From Solimonas sp040066175 (GTDB lineage: Bacteria; Pseudomonadota; Gammaproteobacteria; Nevskiales; Nevskiaceae): a DNA stretch of 64,000 bases. Both the position numbers and the translations under genes were made by a program. Shown in pieces: positions 1-8,663 of the stretch. Position 1 is the stretch's first letter. Each line of letters begins with the position of its first letter. The notes under the pieces were generated by a model, which worked only from the letters and a program-made list of their open reading frames with translations, was not told the origin of the DNA and did no database searches. Where the stretch lies: the NCBI RefSeq assembly GCF_040066175.1, contig NZ_JBEAAM010000003.1:3669-67668 (forward strand). Reading direction: 5' to 3'.

Positions 1-996
1 GAACATCATGCCGAACGCGAAGCCGCCGACGGTCAGGTGCCAGTACCACGGAAACGCGAACATCGGGTTCTTGGCCGAGCCGATCAGGTTGAACATCAGC
101 GCGGTGACGATCATGCCGGCGAGCATGCCGAACACGATGCGGTAATTGGCCACACCGGTGATCAGCAGGAACGCGCCGCCGATGAAGATCGCCAGTGCCG
201 AAACTTCGCCGACCGAGCCCTGCTCGACGCCGACGAAGGTCTGCATCCAGGTCAGGCCGGTCTGTTTCACCGCATCGAGGCCGCCGAGCTTGGCGATGCC
301 CAGCGTCGTCGCGGACGTGAAGCCGTCCACCGCGGTCCAGATCGTGTCACCGGTCTGCTGCGCCGGGTAGGCGAAGTACAGGAAGGCGCGGCCGACCAGC
401 GCCGGGTTGAGGAAGTTCTTGCCGGTGCCGCCGAAGATCTCCTTGCCGATCACCGTGCCGAAGGAGATGCCCAGCGCGACCTGCCACAGCGGCACGGTCG
501 GCGGCAGGATCAGCGAGAACAGGATCGAGGTGACGAAGAAGCCCTCGTTGATCTCGTGCCGGCGCATCGTCGCGAACAGCACTTCCCAGAAGCCGCCGAC
601 GACGAAGGTCACCGCATAGACCGGCAGCCAGTACCAGAAGCCGTGCCAGAAGCAGTCCCAGACACTGTTCGGGTCGATGCCGATGCCGAACAGATGCAGC
701 AGCGCGCCGCGCCAGCCGTCGATCTGCGTGTGGCCGAGCGCGGCGAGCGCCTGGTTGGCCTGGAAGCCGACGTTCCAGCAACCCACCGCGATCGCCGGGA
801 ACGTCGCCAGCCAGACGTAGATCATCACCCGCTTGAGGTCGATGCCGTCGCGCACGTGCGGCGCGGCGCGCGTGACCTCGCCGGGTGAGTACGCGATCGT
901 ATCGACCGCCTCGTACAGGGGATACAGCTTCTCGAAACGCCCGCCCTTCTTGAACAGGGGTTCGACGCGATCGAGAAATTCTCGAAGTGCAGACAT
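1..996 (-). CDS. nqrB: Na+-translocating NADH:quinone reductase subunit B (partial, C-terminus off the left edge)
   Basis: Membrane subunit of Na+-NQR, which couples NADH oxidation by quinone to Na+ export; NqrB carries a covalent FMN and forms part of the Na+ channel. The reading frame is open from an ATG at 996 to the window edge (332 codons). It starts MSALREFLDRVEPLF and ends in the NqrB block NPMFAFPWYWHL. The flavinylation motif Dxx(S/T)xAT is seen as DGFTSAT, with the FMN-acceptor Thr at about residue 230. An AGGTAGG stretch precedes the ATG. It lies 159 bp downstream of nqrA in the same direction, a longer gap than usual. Genes C to F would lie beyond the window. Confidence 0.96.
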   Translation of the reverse strand, partial: MSALREFLDRVEPLFKKGGRFEKLYPLYEAVDTIAYSPGEVTRAAPHVRDGIDLKRVMIYVWLATFPAIAVGCWNVGFQANQALAALGHTQIDGWRGALLHLFGIGIDPNSVWDCFWHGFWYWLPVYAVTFVVGGFWEVLFATMRRHEINEGFFVTSILFSLILPPTVPLWQVALGISFGTVIGKEIFGGTGKNFLNPALVGRAFLYFAYPAQQTGDTIWTAVDGFTSATTLGIAKLGGLDAVKQTGLTWMQTFVGVEQGSVGEVSALAIFIGGAFLLITGVANYRIVFGMLAGMIVTALMFNLIGSAKNPMFAFPWYWHLTVGGFAFGMMF

Positions 997-1155
997 ATCA
1001 ACCTACCTCGGTTGGCGCGCCCGGCGCCCTTGCCGGAACGCGCGTGCCATTTCTTCAACTTCCGGACCCGCCCGCGGCACCGTCCATACGCGGCTTCATC
1101 GCGCTCTGGCCGGTCTCCGCCCGCCATTGCCGGCCGGACGTTCGACCCTAGGGTC

Positions 1156-2508
1156 TCACCCTTCAGCCTCGATTTGCTGAAGATTCGCGCGCAGCACCGG
1201 ACCGTAGTCGTGCTTGCCGACGCAGACGTACGAGCACAGCGCCAGGTCCTCCTCGTCCAGTTCCAGCGCGCCGAGCGCCTGTGCGGTGTCGGTGTCGCGC
1301 ACCAGCAGCGCGCGCAGCAGCGGCGTCGCCAGGATATCGAGCGGCATCACGTTCTCGTAATTGCCGATCGGCACCATCGCACGCGGCGAGCCGTTGGTCG
1401 AGGTGTTCATCGCCATGCGCCGGCCCCGCGTGAAGGCCGAGAAGAACACCCGGATCGCGGAATGACGGTCGCCGGCCGGATTGATCCAGCCGAGGAAGCG
1501 GCGCTCGCGGCCCTCGGCGATCACCGCGATCTGCGTGTTGTAGCGGCCGACGTAGTTGGCCCAACCGCGCGATTCGCGGCCGCCGAGAATCGACCCGGAA
1601 ATCGGCCGCGACTCACCGGCCTTGATCTCCTGCGTGATCAGCTCGCTCATGCACGCGCCCAGCCGGGTGCGCAGCAGCCGCGGCTTGACCACCTGCGGTC
1701 CGCCGAGCGCGATGATGCGCGTCGGATCGATGCGTCCGGTCGTGAACAGCCTGCCGATGGCGATCACGTCCTGCGGGCCGATATGCCAGTTGGTGCGCGT
1801 CGCACCGACCGGCTTGAGGAAATGCATGTGCGTGCCGACCAGACCGGCCGGGTGCGGCCCTTCGAACTCGGCGACGCGGATCTGCGGCAGCTCGGGCACC
1901 GGAATCGCCGCACCCGGCGCCTTGCACACGTACAGCTCGCCGGACAGCCGCGACAGCACCGCGAGGCCGTTCTGGAAATCGCGCTCCTGGCCCTTGATCA
2001 GCACCGCCGGGTCCGCCGCCAGCGGCCGCGTGTCGATGCAGGGCACGAAGATCGCCGCCGGTGCGCTGTCGAGCCGCGGCACGCGCGAGTACGGGCGCGT
2101 GCGCAGCGCGGTCCACAGTCCAGAAACGCGCAGCTGCTCGCGGACATCCTCGACCGGCAGCGCCGGCAGCTCGGCCTCGGTCCAGGACTTGAAGCGGACC
2201 TCGTCCTGTCCGTCGAGCCGGATCACGACCGACTGCAGCACGCGCCGGGCGCCGCGGTTGATCGCGATCACCTCGCCGGCGGCCGGCGCGGTATGCAGCA
2301 CGCCCGGCCGGCGCTTGTCCTCGAACAAGGGCTGCCCCAGCTTCACGCGGTCGCCGACCTCCACGTACATGGTCGGCTTGAGGTCGATGTAATCGGCACC
2401 GACCACGCCGACAGTCGTCACCGCAGGCGCATCATGGACGCTCTGGTCGGGGACACCCTGGATCGGCAGGTCGAGGCCCTTTTTCAGCTTGAAGCGCGCG
2501 ACTTCCAC
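1156..2508 (-). CDS. nqrA: Na+-translocating NADH:quinone reductase subunit A
   Basis: Cytoplasmic-side subunit of Na+-NQR, associated with the quinone site. The 450 residues match the usual NqrA length, and the N-terminus has the family signature KLKKGLDLPIQG, followed by a lipoyl-like barrel region around KLGQPLFEDKRRPGV. The start is GTG at 2508, chosen because an AGGTGG ribosome-binding site sits about 9 bases upstream and no ATG fits better. It follows nuoN by 93 bp on the same strand, so read-through from the nuo operon is possible. A separate promoter is suggested by a TAAAAT hexamer upstream. A perfect 12-bp palindrome (GACCCTAGGGTC, 1144-1155) lies directly after the stop codon. Confidence 0.97.
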   Translation of the reverse strand: MEVARFKLKKGLDLPIQGVPDQSVHDAPAVTTVGVVGADYIDLKPTMYVEVGDRVKLGQPLFEDKRRPGVLHTAPAAGEVIAINRGARRVLQSVVIRLDGQDEVRFKSWTEAELPALPVEDVREQLRVSGLWTALRTRPYSRVPRLDSAPAAIFVPCIDTRPLAADPAVLIKGQERDFQNGLAVLSRLSGELYVCKAPGAAIPVPELPQIRVAEFEGPHPAGLVGTHMHFLKPVGATRTNWHIGPQDVIAIGRLFTTGRIDPTRIIALGGPQVVKPRLLRTRLGACMSELITQEIKAGESRPISGSILGGRESRGWANYVGRYNTQIAVIAEGRERRFLGWINPAGDRHSAIRVFFSAFTRGRRMAMNTSTNGSPRAMVPIGNYENVMPLDILATPLLRALLVRDTDTAQALGALELDEEDLALCSYVCVGKHDYGPVLRANLQQIEAEG

Positions 2509-2546
2509 GAGCGGGCCACCTGTCAGTAGGTCTTAAAAGCGCGCGG

Positions 2547-2552
2547 ATTTTA
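2547..2552 (-). promoter_or_regulatory. possible -10 element for nqrA
   Basis: The minus strand reads TGACTAAAATCCGC in the 93-bp gap between nuoN and nqrA. TAAAAT matches the sigma-70 -10 hexamer at five of six positions and lies about 40 bases before the GTG start. No convincing -35 element is visible at 16-18 bp spacing, so this is a weak prediction. If real, nqr can be transcribed independently of nuo. Confidence 0.35.
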
Positions 2553-2601
2553 GTCAATCGGTCCCGCTGCCGCCACCCGAACGGACGAGGCGACGCGCGT
2601 T

Positions 2602-4056
2602 TCAGTGCAGCGCGGCGGCCGCGCGGCCGATCCCGGCGGCCAGGGGCTGCGGCCAGACGCCGAAGCCGATCAGCAGCGCGAGCAGCAGCGCCAGTGCGAC
2701 GCCGCTGGCGATGCTCATCTCCGACCACTGCCCTTCCGGGCGCATGCCCGGCTTGGGCAGGAACTGCACGACGACGACGCGCAGGTAGTAGTACAGGCCG
2801 ATCGCACTGCCGACCACCACGGCCAGCGCCAGCCACCATGCGTGCCGCTCGACCGCCGCGGTCAGCACGTAGAACTTGGCCAGGAAACCCAGCGTCAGCG
2901 GCACGCCGGCCTGGGCCAGCAGCATCGGCACGAACACCGAGGTGACCAGCGGCCGCCGCCAGAACAGGCCGCGATAGTCATACAGGTGATCGGCATCGTC
3001 GTGCGCCTCGGACCCGGACATCACGGCGATTGCGGCGAAGCAGCCGAGCGTCATCACCGTGTAGGCGGCGACATAGAACAGCACCGCCTCGTGCGCCGTC
3101 GCACCCAGGACCAGGAAAGGCACCAGCAGGTAGCCGAAATGCGCGATCGACGAATAGGCCAGCAGGCGCTTGAGATTGTTGTGCTGCAGCGCGGCGAGAT
3201 TGCCGACCAGGATGCTCAGCGCGGCGACCACCGCCAGCGCGGCCGCCAGCCCCGGCGCCAGCGCCAGCCCGGTGGCGTCCAGCCAGCGCAGCAGCAGCAG
3301 CGCGACCGCGCCCTTGGACACCGTGGCGAGAAAACCGGCCACCGGCGCCGGCGCGCCCTCGAGGACGTCGGCCGTCCACAGATGGAAGGGCACCAGCGAC
3401 AGCTTGAAGGCGAAGCCGGCCCAGATCAGGGCCAGGCCCGCCAGCACCAGTCCGCGGGCGTCGCCGGCCGAGGCCGCCTGCAGGATGCTGCCGAGCGTTG
3501 CGAAGTGCAGGCTGCCGGTGGCCGCATACAGCAGCGCGAAGCCGAACAGCAGCGTCGCCGTCGCCGCCGCCGACAGCACCAGGTACTTGATGCCCGCCTC
3601 CAGCGGCCGCTTGCGCCGCACCGGGTACGCGATCATGCCGAACAGCGCCACGCCCATCGTCTCCAGGCCGAGCAGTAGGCTCGCCGCGTGGCGCGCACAG
3701 ACCAGCACCATCGCCCCGAAGGCCGCGAGCAGCAGCAGCAGGTACATCTCCTCGCGGTAGCCGTCGTAATGCCCCAGGTAGGCATAGAGCAGCGGCACGG
3801 TCACGCCGCCCGCCGCGGCGATCAGCGCGATCGCGAAACGCGCGTAGGTGTCGATCACCAGCAGTGGCGTGAGGTCCGTGGCCGGATGGGCCAGGAAACA
3901 GGCCCCGAAGGTCAGCACGAAGCCCAGGGTAGTGAGCTGCGCGACGGCGCGATGGTCACGCCGCGCCGCGATCAGCAGCATGATCAGCACGATGCCGCCG
4001 GCCATCAGGATCAGCGGCGCGGCGGCGGACAGCTGTGCGCCAAGGCTCGGCGTCAT
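2602..4056 (-). CDS. nuoN: NADH:quinone oxidoreductase subunit N
   Basis: Antiporter-like proton-pumping membrane subunit of respiratory complex I. The 484 residues form about 14 predicted membrane segments. The conserved proton-path residues are visible: Glu at about 132 in LLGLETMG and Lys at about 218 in FAFKLSLVPFHLW, followed by the discontinuous-helix signature around GAPAPVAGFLATVSKG. The ATG at 4056 overlaps the nuoM stop codon (ATGA), so translation is probably coupled. It is the last gene of the nuo operon. Confidence 0.97.
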   Translation of the reverse strand: MTPSLGAQLSAAAPLILMAGGIVLIMLLIAARRDHRAVAQLTTLGFVLTFGACFLAHPATDLTPLLVIDTYARFAIALIAAAGGVTVPLLYAYLGHYDGYREEMYLLLLLAAFGAMVLVCARHAASLLLGLETMGVALFGMIAYPVRRKRPLEAGIKYLVLSAAATATLLFGFALLYAATGSLHFATLGSILQAASAGDARGLVLAGLALIWAGFAFKLSLVPFHLWTADVLEGAPAPVAGFLATVSKGAVALLLLRWLDATGLALAPGLAAALAVVAALSILVGNLAALQHNNLKRLLAYSSIAHFGYLLVPFLVLGATAHEAVLFYVAAYTVMTLGCFAAIAVMSGSEAHDDADHLYDYRGLFWRRPLVTSVFVPMLLAQAGVPLTLGFLAKFYVLTAAVERHAWWLALAVVVGSAIGLYYYLRVVVVQFLPKPGMRPEGQWSEMSIASGVALALLLALLIGFGVWPQPLAAGIGRAAAALH

Positions 4057-5591
4057 GGCGTGGGCACCCCCTGCTGGTACCAGTACGCGATCTGCACCAG
4101 CGGCCCGCGCGCGAGATCGATCACCGGCTGCGGGAACAGACCCAGCAGCAGCAAGGCACCCATCATCAGCGCCATCATCAGCTTTTCGCGCGACGTCAGA
4201 TCCTCGACCGGCGCATCGGTGGCGGCCGGTCCGTGCAAGGCGCGCTGCACGACATACAACGAATAGACCGCCGCGAGGATCAGTCCGGTGGCGGCGAGCG
4301 CGGTCGCCCACGGCGACACCGGGAAACTGCCGGTCAGCACCAGGAACTCGCCGACGAAATTGCCCAGCCCCGGCAAGCCCAGCGAGGCCAGCGCGAAGAA
4401 CATCAGTGCGGTCGCGTAGTGCGGCGCGCGCCGCGCCAATCCGCCCATCTTGCCCAGTTCGCGCGTATGCAGGCGCTCGTAGAGCTCGCCGCACAGCACG
4501 AACAGGCCGCCGGTGGCCAGCCCATGCGCGAGCATCAGCACGACCGCGCCTTGCAGCGCCAGCGCACTGCCTGCGTAGATGCCCAGCAGCACGAAGCCCA
4601 TGTGCGAGACGCTGGTGTAGGCGACCAGCCTCTTGATGTCGGTCTGCACCAGTGCCAGCTTGGCGCCGTAGAGGATGCCGACGACGCCCAGCGCCATCGC
4701 CACCGGTGCGAAGTCCTGCGAGGCGTTCGGAAACAGCGGCAGCACGAAGCGCAGCAGGCCGTAGGCGCCGGTCTTGAGCAGCACGCCGGCCAGATCGACC
4801 GAGCCGGCGGTCGGCGCCTGCGAATGCGCATCCGGCAGCCACGGATGCAGCGGCACGATCGGTAGTTTCACCGCGAAGCCGACGAAGAAGCCGAGCATCA
4901 GCAGGACCTCCTGCCAGTGCGCAAGTGGCGTGTACAGCAGGTCGGTGTACTCGAAGCTCCACTGGCCGGTGTTCTCCTTGTGCAGCCAGACCAGCGCCAG
5001 GATCGCGACCAGCATCAGCAGGCCGGAGGCCTGCGTGAAGATGAAGAACTTGGTCGCCGCATAGACGCGCGAGCGGCCGCCGTGGCTGGAGTGCCCCCAC
5101 AGCGCGATCAGGAAGTACATCGGCACCAGCATCACTTCCCAGAACACGAAGAACAGGAACAGATCCAGCGCCATGAACACGCCCATGACGCCGGCGAGGT
5201 TCCACAGCAAGTTCAGATGGAAGAAGCCGACGTACTGCTGGATCTCGCGCCACGAGCAGGCCACCGACAACGCGCCCAGCGCGCCGGTCAGCAGGATCAT
5301 CAGCAGCCCCAGACCGTCGAGCCCCAGATGCAGGCTGATGCCCCAGCGCGGAATCCAGTCGGCGCGGAACTCGATCAGCCAGGCCGGCGTGCCATGCGCG
5401 GGGATCACGCCGGGCACGTCGGCCTGCGACCAGATCCACAGCGCCAGCAGCATCGTCGCCGACATCGACAGCAGGCCGATCCAGCGCGGCCAGGTCAGCG
5501 ACAGGCGTTCCGCGTACCACGCGACCAGGCCGCCGACGAAGGGGATCGCGATCAGCGCCGGCAGCAGCCAGGGACTCAAGGTCGTGCTCAT
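4053..5591 (-). CDS. nuoM: NADH:quinone oxidoreductase subunit M
   Basis: Antiporter-like membrane subunit of complex I, 512 residues, the usual NuoM length. The TM5 glutamate is seen in FVFWEVMLVPMYF (about residue 152) and the TM7 lysine with its HPWLPDAHSQAPT block further on. The ATG at 5591 overlaps the nuoL stop codon by four bases, and its own stop overlaps nuoN. Together with NuoL and NuoN it supplies the three antiporter-like proton channels of the membrane arm. Confidence 0.97.
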   Translation of the reverse strand: MSTTLSPWLLPALIAIPFVGGLVAWYAERLSLTWPRWIGLLSMSATMLLALWIWSQADVPGVIPAHGTPAWLIEFRADWIPRWGISLHLGLDGLGLLMILLTGALGALSVACSWREIQQYVGFFHLNLLWNLAGVMGVFMALDLFLFFVFWEVMLVPMYFLIALWGHSSHGGRSRVYAATKFFIFTQASGLLMLVAILALVWLHKENTGQWSFEYTDLLYTPLAHWQEVLLMLGFFVGFAVKLPIVPLHPWLPDAHSQAPTAGSVDLAGVLLKTGAYGLLRFVLPLFPNASQDFAPVAMALGVVGILYGAKLALVQTDIKRLVAYTSVSHMGFVLLGIYAGSALALQGAVVLMLAHGLATGGLFVLCGELYERLHTRELGKMGGLARRAPHYATALMFFALASLGLPGLGNFVGEFLVLTGSFPVSPWATALAATGLILAAVYSLYVVQRALHGPAATDAPVEDLTSREKLMMALMMGALLLLGLFPQPVIDLARGPLVQIAYWYQQGVPTP

Positions 5592-7411
5592 GACCAGTGC
5601 GCCGCTCCGAGCAGGCCGACCACGCCGATCGCCATCGCCGCCGCGTACCAGCGCAGCCGCCCGGTCTGCAGCTTCAGCGACGCGCGGTGCAGGGCCATCA
5701 GGCTACGCGCGACCTGGTCATAGCCTTGATCGACGGCATCGGCACGATTGATGCGCGCCAGGGCATACAGCGGGCGCACGAACAGGCGGTCGTACAGCGC
5801 ATCGAAGCCCCAGCCGCTGCGCGCCAGCGCGCGCCAAGGCGTCTCCACCGGCGCCGCCGCTGCGCCGTGTCCGTACCAACGCCACGCCAGGAGGATGCCA
5901 CCGATTCCCGCCACGATCGCGAGAATCTCCGGCCAGTGGCTCGCCGGTTCCTGCGGATTCGCCGGCAGCACCGCGGACAGCGGCTGCACGATCAGTCCGC
6001 CGGCCACCGACAGCAGCATCAGCACGACCAGCGGCACGCGCATGCGCCAGCCGTCCTCGTCGTGCGCATGGCCGCGGGCGGCGCCGAAGAACACGATGAA
6101 CACCAGGCGGAAGGTGTACAGCCCGGTCAGGAAGGCGCAGGCTGTACCCATCCCCCACCAGACCCGATGGCCGCTCGACCAGGCGCCGGCGAGGATCGCC
6201 TCCTTGCTCCAGAACCCGGCGGTGACGATCGGCAGCGCCGCCAGCGCCGCGCCGCCGACGACGAAACTCCAGAACGCCAGCGGCAGGGTCCTGCGCAGGC
6301 CACCCATGCGGAAGATGTCCTGCTCGTGGTGGCAGGCGAGGATCACGCTGCCGGAGGCGAGGAACAGCAGCGCCTTGAAGAAGGCGTGGGTCATCAGGTG
6401 GAAGATCGCCGCCTGCCAGGCGCCGGCGCCCAGCGCCATGAACATGTAGCCGATCTGCGACATCGTCGAATACGCCAGTACGCGCTTGATGTCGGACTGC
6501 GCCAGGGCCGCGCCGCCGGCGAGCAGCAGCGTCAGCGCGCCGATCCAGCCGACCACGGCCAGCGCATCCGGCGCCAGCAGGTACAGGCCGTTGAGGCGGG
6601 CGACGAGGTACACGCCGGCGGTGACCATCGTCGCTGCGTGGATCAGCGCGGAGACCGGCGTCGGGCCGGCCATCGCGTCCGGCAGCCAGGTCTGCAGTGG
6701 CAGCTGCGCCGACTTGCCGACGGCGCCGCCGAGAATCAGCAGCGCGATCAGCGTCGGCGTCGTCGAGCCGGTGGCCCAGGCCTGCGGCGCGCTGGCGAGG
6801 ATCACGGCGATGTCGAGCGTGTGCAGCTCGCGGTACAGCAGGAACAGCCCGATCGCCAGCGCCGTGTCGCCGACACGCGTCGTGATGAAGGCCTTGCGCG
6901 CCGCCGCGCCGTTGGCCGGATCCTCGTTCCAGAAACCGATCAGCAGGTAGGAACACAGGCCGACACCCTCCCAGCCGAGATACAACAGCAGCAGGTTGTC
7001 GCCCAGCACCAGCAGCAGCATCATCGCGACGAACAGGTTCATGTACGCGAAGAACTGCCGGTAGCGCGGATCGTCGCGCATGTAGCCCGAGGCGTAGGCG
7101 TGGATCAGCGCACCGACGCCGGTGATCACGCCGAGCATCGTCAGCGACAGGCCGTCCAGGTACAGCGCGATGCGCGGCGTGAAGCTTTCCAGCTGCACCC
7201 AGTTCCACAGCAGCTGCGTGTACGGCTGCGGGTCCTGCGCCCAGTGCCAGGCGAGCAGCGCCGTCACGCCCGCGGCGCCGGCCACCGAACCGATGCCCAG
7301 CAGCGTCACCAGCGCGCGGGGGACATTCGTCCACAGCAGCAGGATCGCTGCACTCACCAGCGGCAGCAGGACCACCCAGTGAAGGATCGGCTGCTCGAGC
7401 GCAGTGGTCAT
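5588..7411 (-). CDS. nuoL: NADH:quinone oxidoreductase subunit L
   Basis: Distal antiporter-like subunit of complex I. The start chosen is the ATG at 7411 (MTTALEQPILHWVV), giving 607 residues; upstream in-frame codons belong to nuoK. Visible landmarks are the Glu in YLGWEGVGLCSYLLIGFW, the Lys/Pro motif GKSAQLPLQTWLPDAMAG, and a long C-terminal part (FDALYDRLFVRPLY) corresponding to the lateral helix and last TM. The start overlaps the nuoK stop (ATGA). Confidence 0.97.
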   Translation of the reverse strand: MTTALEQPILHWVVLLPLVSAAILLLWTNVPRALVTLLGIGSVAGAAGVTALLAWHWAQDPQPYTQLLWNWVQLESFTPRIALYLDGLSLTMLGVITGVGALIHAYASGYMRDDPRYRQFFAYMNLFVAMMLLLVLGDNLLLLYLGWEGVGLCSYLLIGFWNEDPANGAAARKAFITTRVGDTALAIGLFLLYRELHTLDIAVILASAPQAWATGSTTPTLIALLILGGAVGKSAQLPLQTWLPDAMAGPTPVSALIHAATMVTAGVYLVARLNGLYLLAPDALAVVGWIGALTLLLAGGAALAQSDIKRVLAYSTMSQIGYMFMALGAGAWQAAIFHLMTHAFFKALLFLASGSVILACHHEQDIFRMGGLRRTLPLAFWSFVVGGAALAALPIVTAGFWSKEAILAGAWSSGHRVWWGMGTACAFLTGLYTFRLVFIVFFGAARGHAHDEDGWRMRVPLVVLMLLSVAGGLIVQPLSAVLPANPQEPASHWPEILAIVAGIGGILLAWRWYGHGAAAAPVETPWRALARSGWGFDALYDRLFVRPLYALARINRADAVDQGYDQVARSLMALHRASLKLQTGRLRWYAAAMAIGVVGLLGAAHWS

Positions 7412-7716
7412 GCCTTCATCCCGCTGAGCGCGTCCGGATCGAGCGACCGGAAGCGGATGTGGATCTGCAGCAGCAGCGCCAGCCCGACCGCGACCTCGGC
7501 CGCCGCCAGCGTCAGTACCAGCACGAACATCACCTGTCCGTCCGGCTGCGCCCAGCGGCTGCCACCGACGACGAAGGCCAGGCCCGCGGCATTGAGCATG
7601 ATCTCCAGGCACATCAGCGAGAACAGCAGGCCGCGCCGCACCAGCAGACCGGCCAGGCCCAGCGCGAACAGCGCCGCGCAGACACCCAGGGCATGGGCCA
7701 ACGGCACGGCGTTCAT
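7408..7716 (-). CDS. nuoK: NADH:quinone oxidoreductase subunit K
   Basis: Small 102-residue complex I membrane subunit with three predicted TM helices. The conserved core FSLMCLEIMLNAAGLAF includes the family's membrane glutamate, and a second Glu lies in LAAAEVAVGLALL. The ATG at 7716 overlaps the nuoJ stop codon. Length and position between nuoJ and nuoL are as expected. Confidence 0.96.
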   Translation of the reverse strand: MNAVPLAHALGVCAALFALGLAGLLVRRGLLFSLMCLEIMLNAAGLAFVVGGSRWAQPDGQVMFVLVLTLAAAEVAVGLALLLQIHIRFRSLDPDALSGMKA

Positions 7717-8219
7717 GAGCCGCTGCTCCGTGGCGGCTCGCGGCGGCCGAGGTGGTAGGCGGACACCAGGCCCGCGAGCAGCAGCATCGAGCCCAGTTCG
7801 ACCGCCAGCAGATACGGACCGAACAACAGGATGCCGACCGCCTTGGCCCCCACTTCCGCCGTGGACATCGGCGCCGTCTGGCCGAGCACGCCGGCGAGCA
7901 GCTGCACCAGCAGCAGACCGGCGAGCAGGCCCGGCCCGATCCAGTAGCGCGGGCGCAGCCACTGCCGTTCCTGCTCGGCGACCCCCGGCCCCAGATTGAG
8001 CAGCATCACGACGAACACGAACAGCACGACGATCGCACCGGCATAGACGATGATTTCCAGCATCGCCGCGAACGGCGCACCCAGCGCCAGCATCACGCCG
8101 GCGGCCCCGAGCAGCGAGACGATCAGGTACAGCAGCGCATGCACCGGATGCGCGCGCGTGATGGCCAGCAGCGTGGCCGCCAGCGCCACGGCCGAAGCGC
8201 CGTAGAAGAGCGCACTCAC
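7713..8219 (-). CDS. nuoJ: NADH:quinone oxidoreductase subunit J
   Basis: Complex I membrane subunit, 168 residues, five predicted TM helices. The pi-bulge helix signature EIIVYAGAIVVLFVFVVMLL is clear. Translation starts at GTG 8219 (VSALFYGA, read as Met) with GGAG seven bases upstream. The upstream neighbour is not nuoI, as usual, but a four-helix-bundle gene, so nuoJ is separated from nuoI by about 440 bp. One inverted-repeat arm of that insert lies 14 bases before the nuoJ start codon. Confidence 0.96.
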   Translation of the reverse strand: MSALFYGASAVALAATLLAITRAHPVHALLYLIVSLLGAAGVMLALGAPFAAMLEIIVYAGAIVVLFVFVVMLLNLGPGVAEQERQWLRPRYWIGPGLLAGLLLVQLLAGVLGQTAPMSTAEVGAKAVGILLFGPYLLAVELGSMLLLAGLVSAYHLGRREPPRSSGS

Positions 8220-8232
8220 GCGCGCTCCGGAG

Positions 8233-8253
8233 TTTCCAGTTTCCAGTTTCCAG
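8233..8253. repeat. left arm of inverted heptad repeat, (TTTCCAG)x3
   Basis: Three perfect tandem copies of TTTCCAG. The exact reverse complement, three copies of CTGGAAA, lies at 8633-8653, so a 21-bp perfect inverted repeat brackets the four-helix-bundle gene. This arm sits between that gene's stop codon and the nuoJ ribosome-binding site. Confidence 0.95.
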
Positions 8254-8261
8254 TCACGGCA

Positions 8262-8663
8262 TTACCTCAGTGAGGTGATCAGGCCATTCAGGAGTCGTGC
8301 GACTTCCGCCGACAGCTCAAAGAACTGGTCGCGATGCGCCTGAGTCACGAAGCCCATCGACGATGCCAGATACATCTGTGTCTCGATTTCAAACAGCGAG
8401 CCTCTCGCGTTTCCAAGAAACTGTTTGAACTCGCCCTTGGTCACCCGCCCTTGACCCTCGGCAATGTTGCTCGGGATCGACGTCGCGGCTCGTCTTAACT
8501 GCGCGGTCAACCCGAACCTCTCGTCAGAAGGAAAAGCCTCGCTCAATGAGTAGCAAAGCCGCGCCAGTTCCATGGCCTTTTGCCACGCCACCAGCTTTTC
8601 GTAGCGAGCGCCTGCGGCGCTCGTACTGGACACTGGAAACTGGAAACTGGAAACCGCCTTCAT
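8262..8663 (-). CDS. four-helix-bundle protein (23S rRNA intervening-sequence / S23 family) inserted in the nuo operon
   Basis: The 133-residue protein has the hallmarks of the small four-helix-bundle family: KLVAWQKAMELARLCYSLSEAFP, the central LTAQLRRAATSIPSNIAEGQGR and the C-terminal LEIETQMYLA-type helix. The family is named from proteins encoded in 23S rRNA intervening sequences; its molecular role is unknown. The ATG at 8663 overlaps the nuoI stop (ATGA), so it is likely co-translated with nuoI. Residues 4-13 (VSSFQFPVSS) are encoded by the right inverted-repeat arm; the family-like sequence begins only after this, so the N-terminus may be an artefact of the repeat. The stop codon lies at the edge of a 13-bp palindrome (8264-8276). 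It has no known part in complex I. Confidence 0.88.
   Translation of the reverse strand: MKAVSSFQFPVSSTSAAGARYEKLVAWQKAMELARLCYSLSEAFPSDERFGLTAQLRRAATSIPSNIAEGQGRVTKGEFKQFLGNARGSLFEIETQMYLASSMGFVTQAHRDQFFELSAEVARLLNGLITSLR
8633..8653. repeat. right arm of inverted heptad repeat, (CTGGAAA)x3
   Basis: Three perfect tandem copies of CTGGAAA, exactly complementary to the three TTTCCAG copies at 8233-8253. The arm lies inside the 5' end of the four-helix-bundle reading frame and begins 10 bases from its start codon. In RNA the two arms could pair over 21 bp and fold the whole insert into one stem. Confidence 0.95.

Noticed and set aside
5597..7999. Plus-strand 800-codon frame opposite nuoL and nuoK
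   Set aside because: Gln/Arg/His-rich antisense shadow; nuoL and nuoK are certain.
8262..8663. Treating the four-helix gene as an accessory complex I subunit
   Set aside because: Its sequence fits the rRNA intervening-sequence family, and the inverted repeats indicate insertion rather than a respiratory role.
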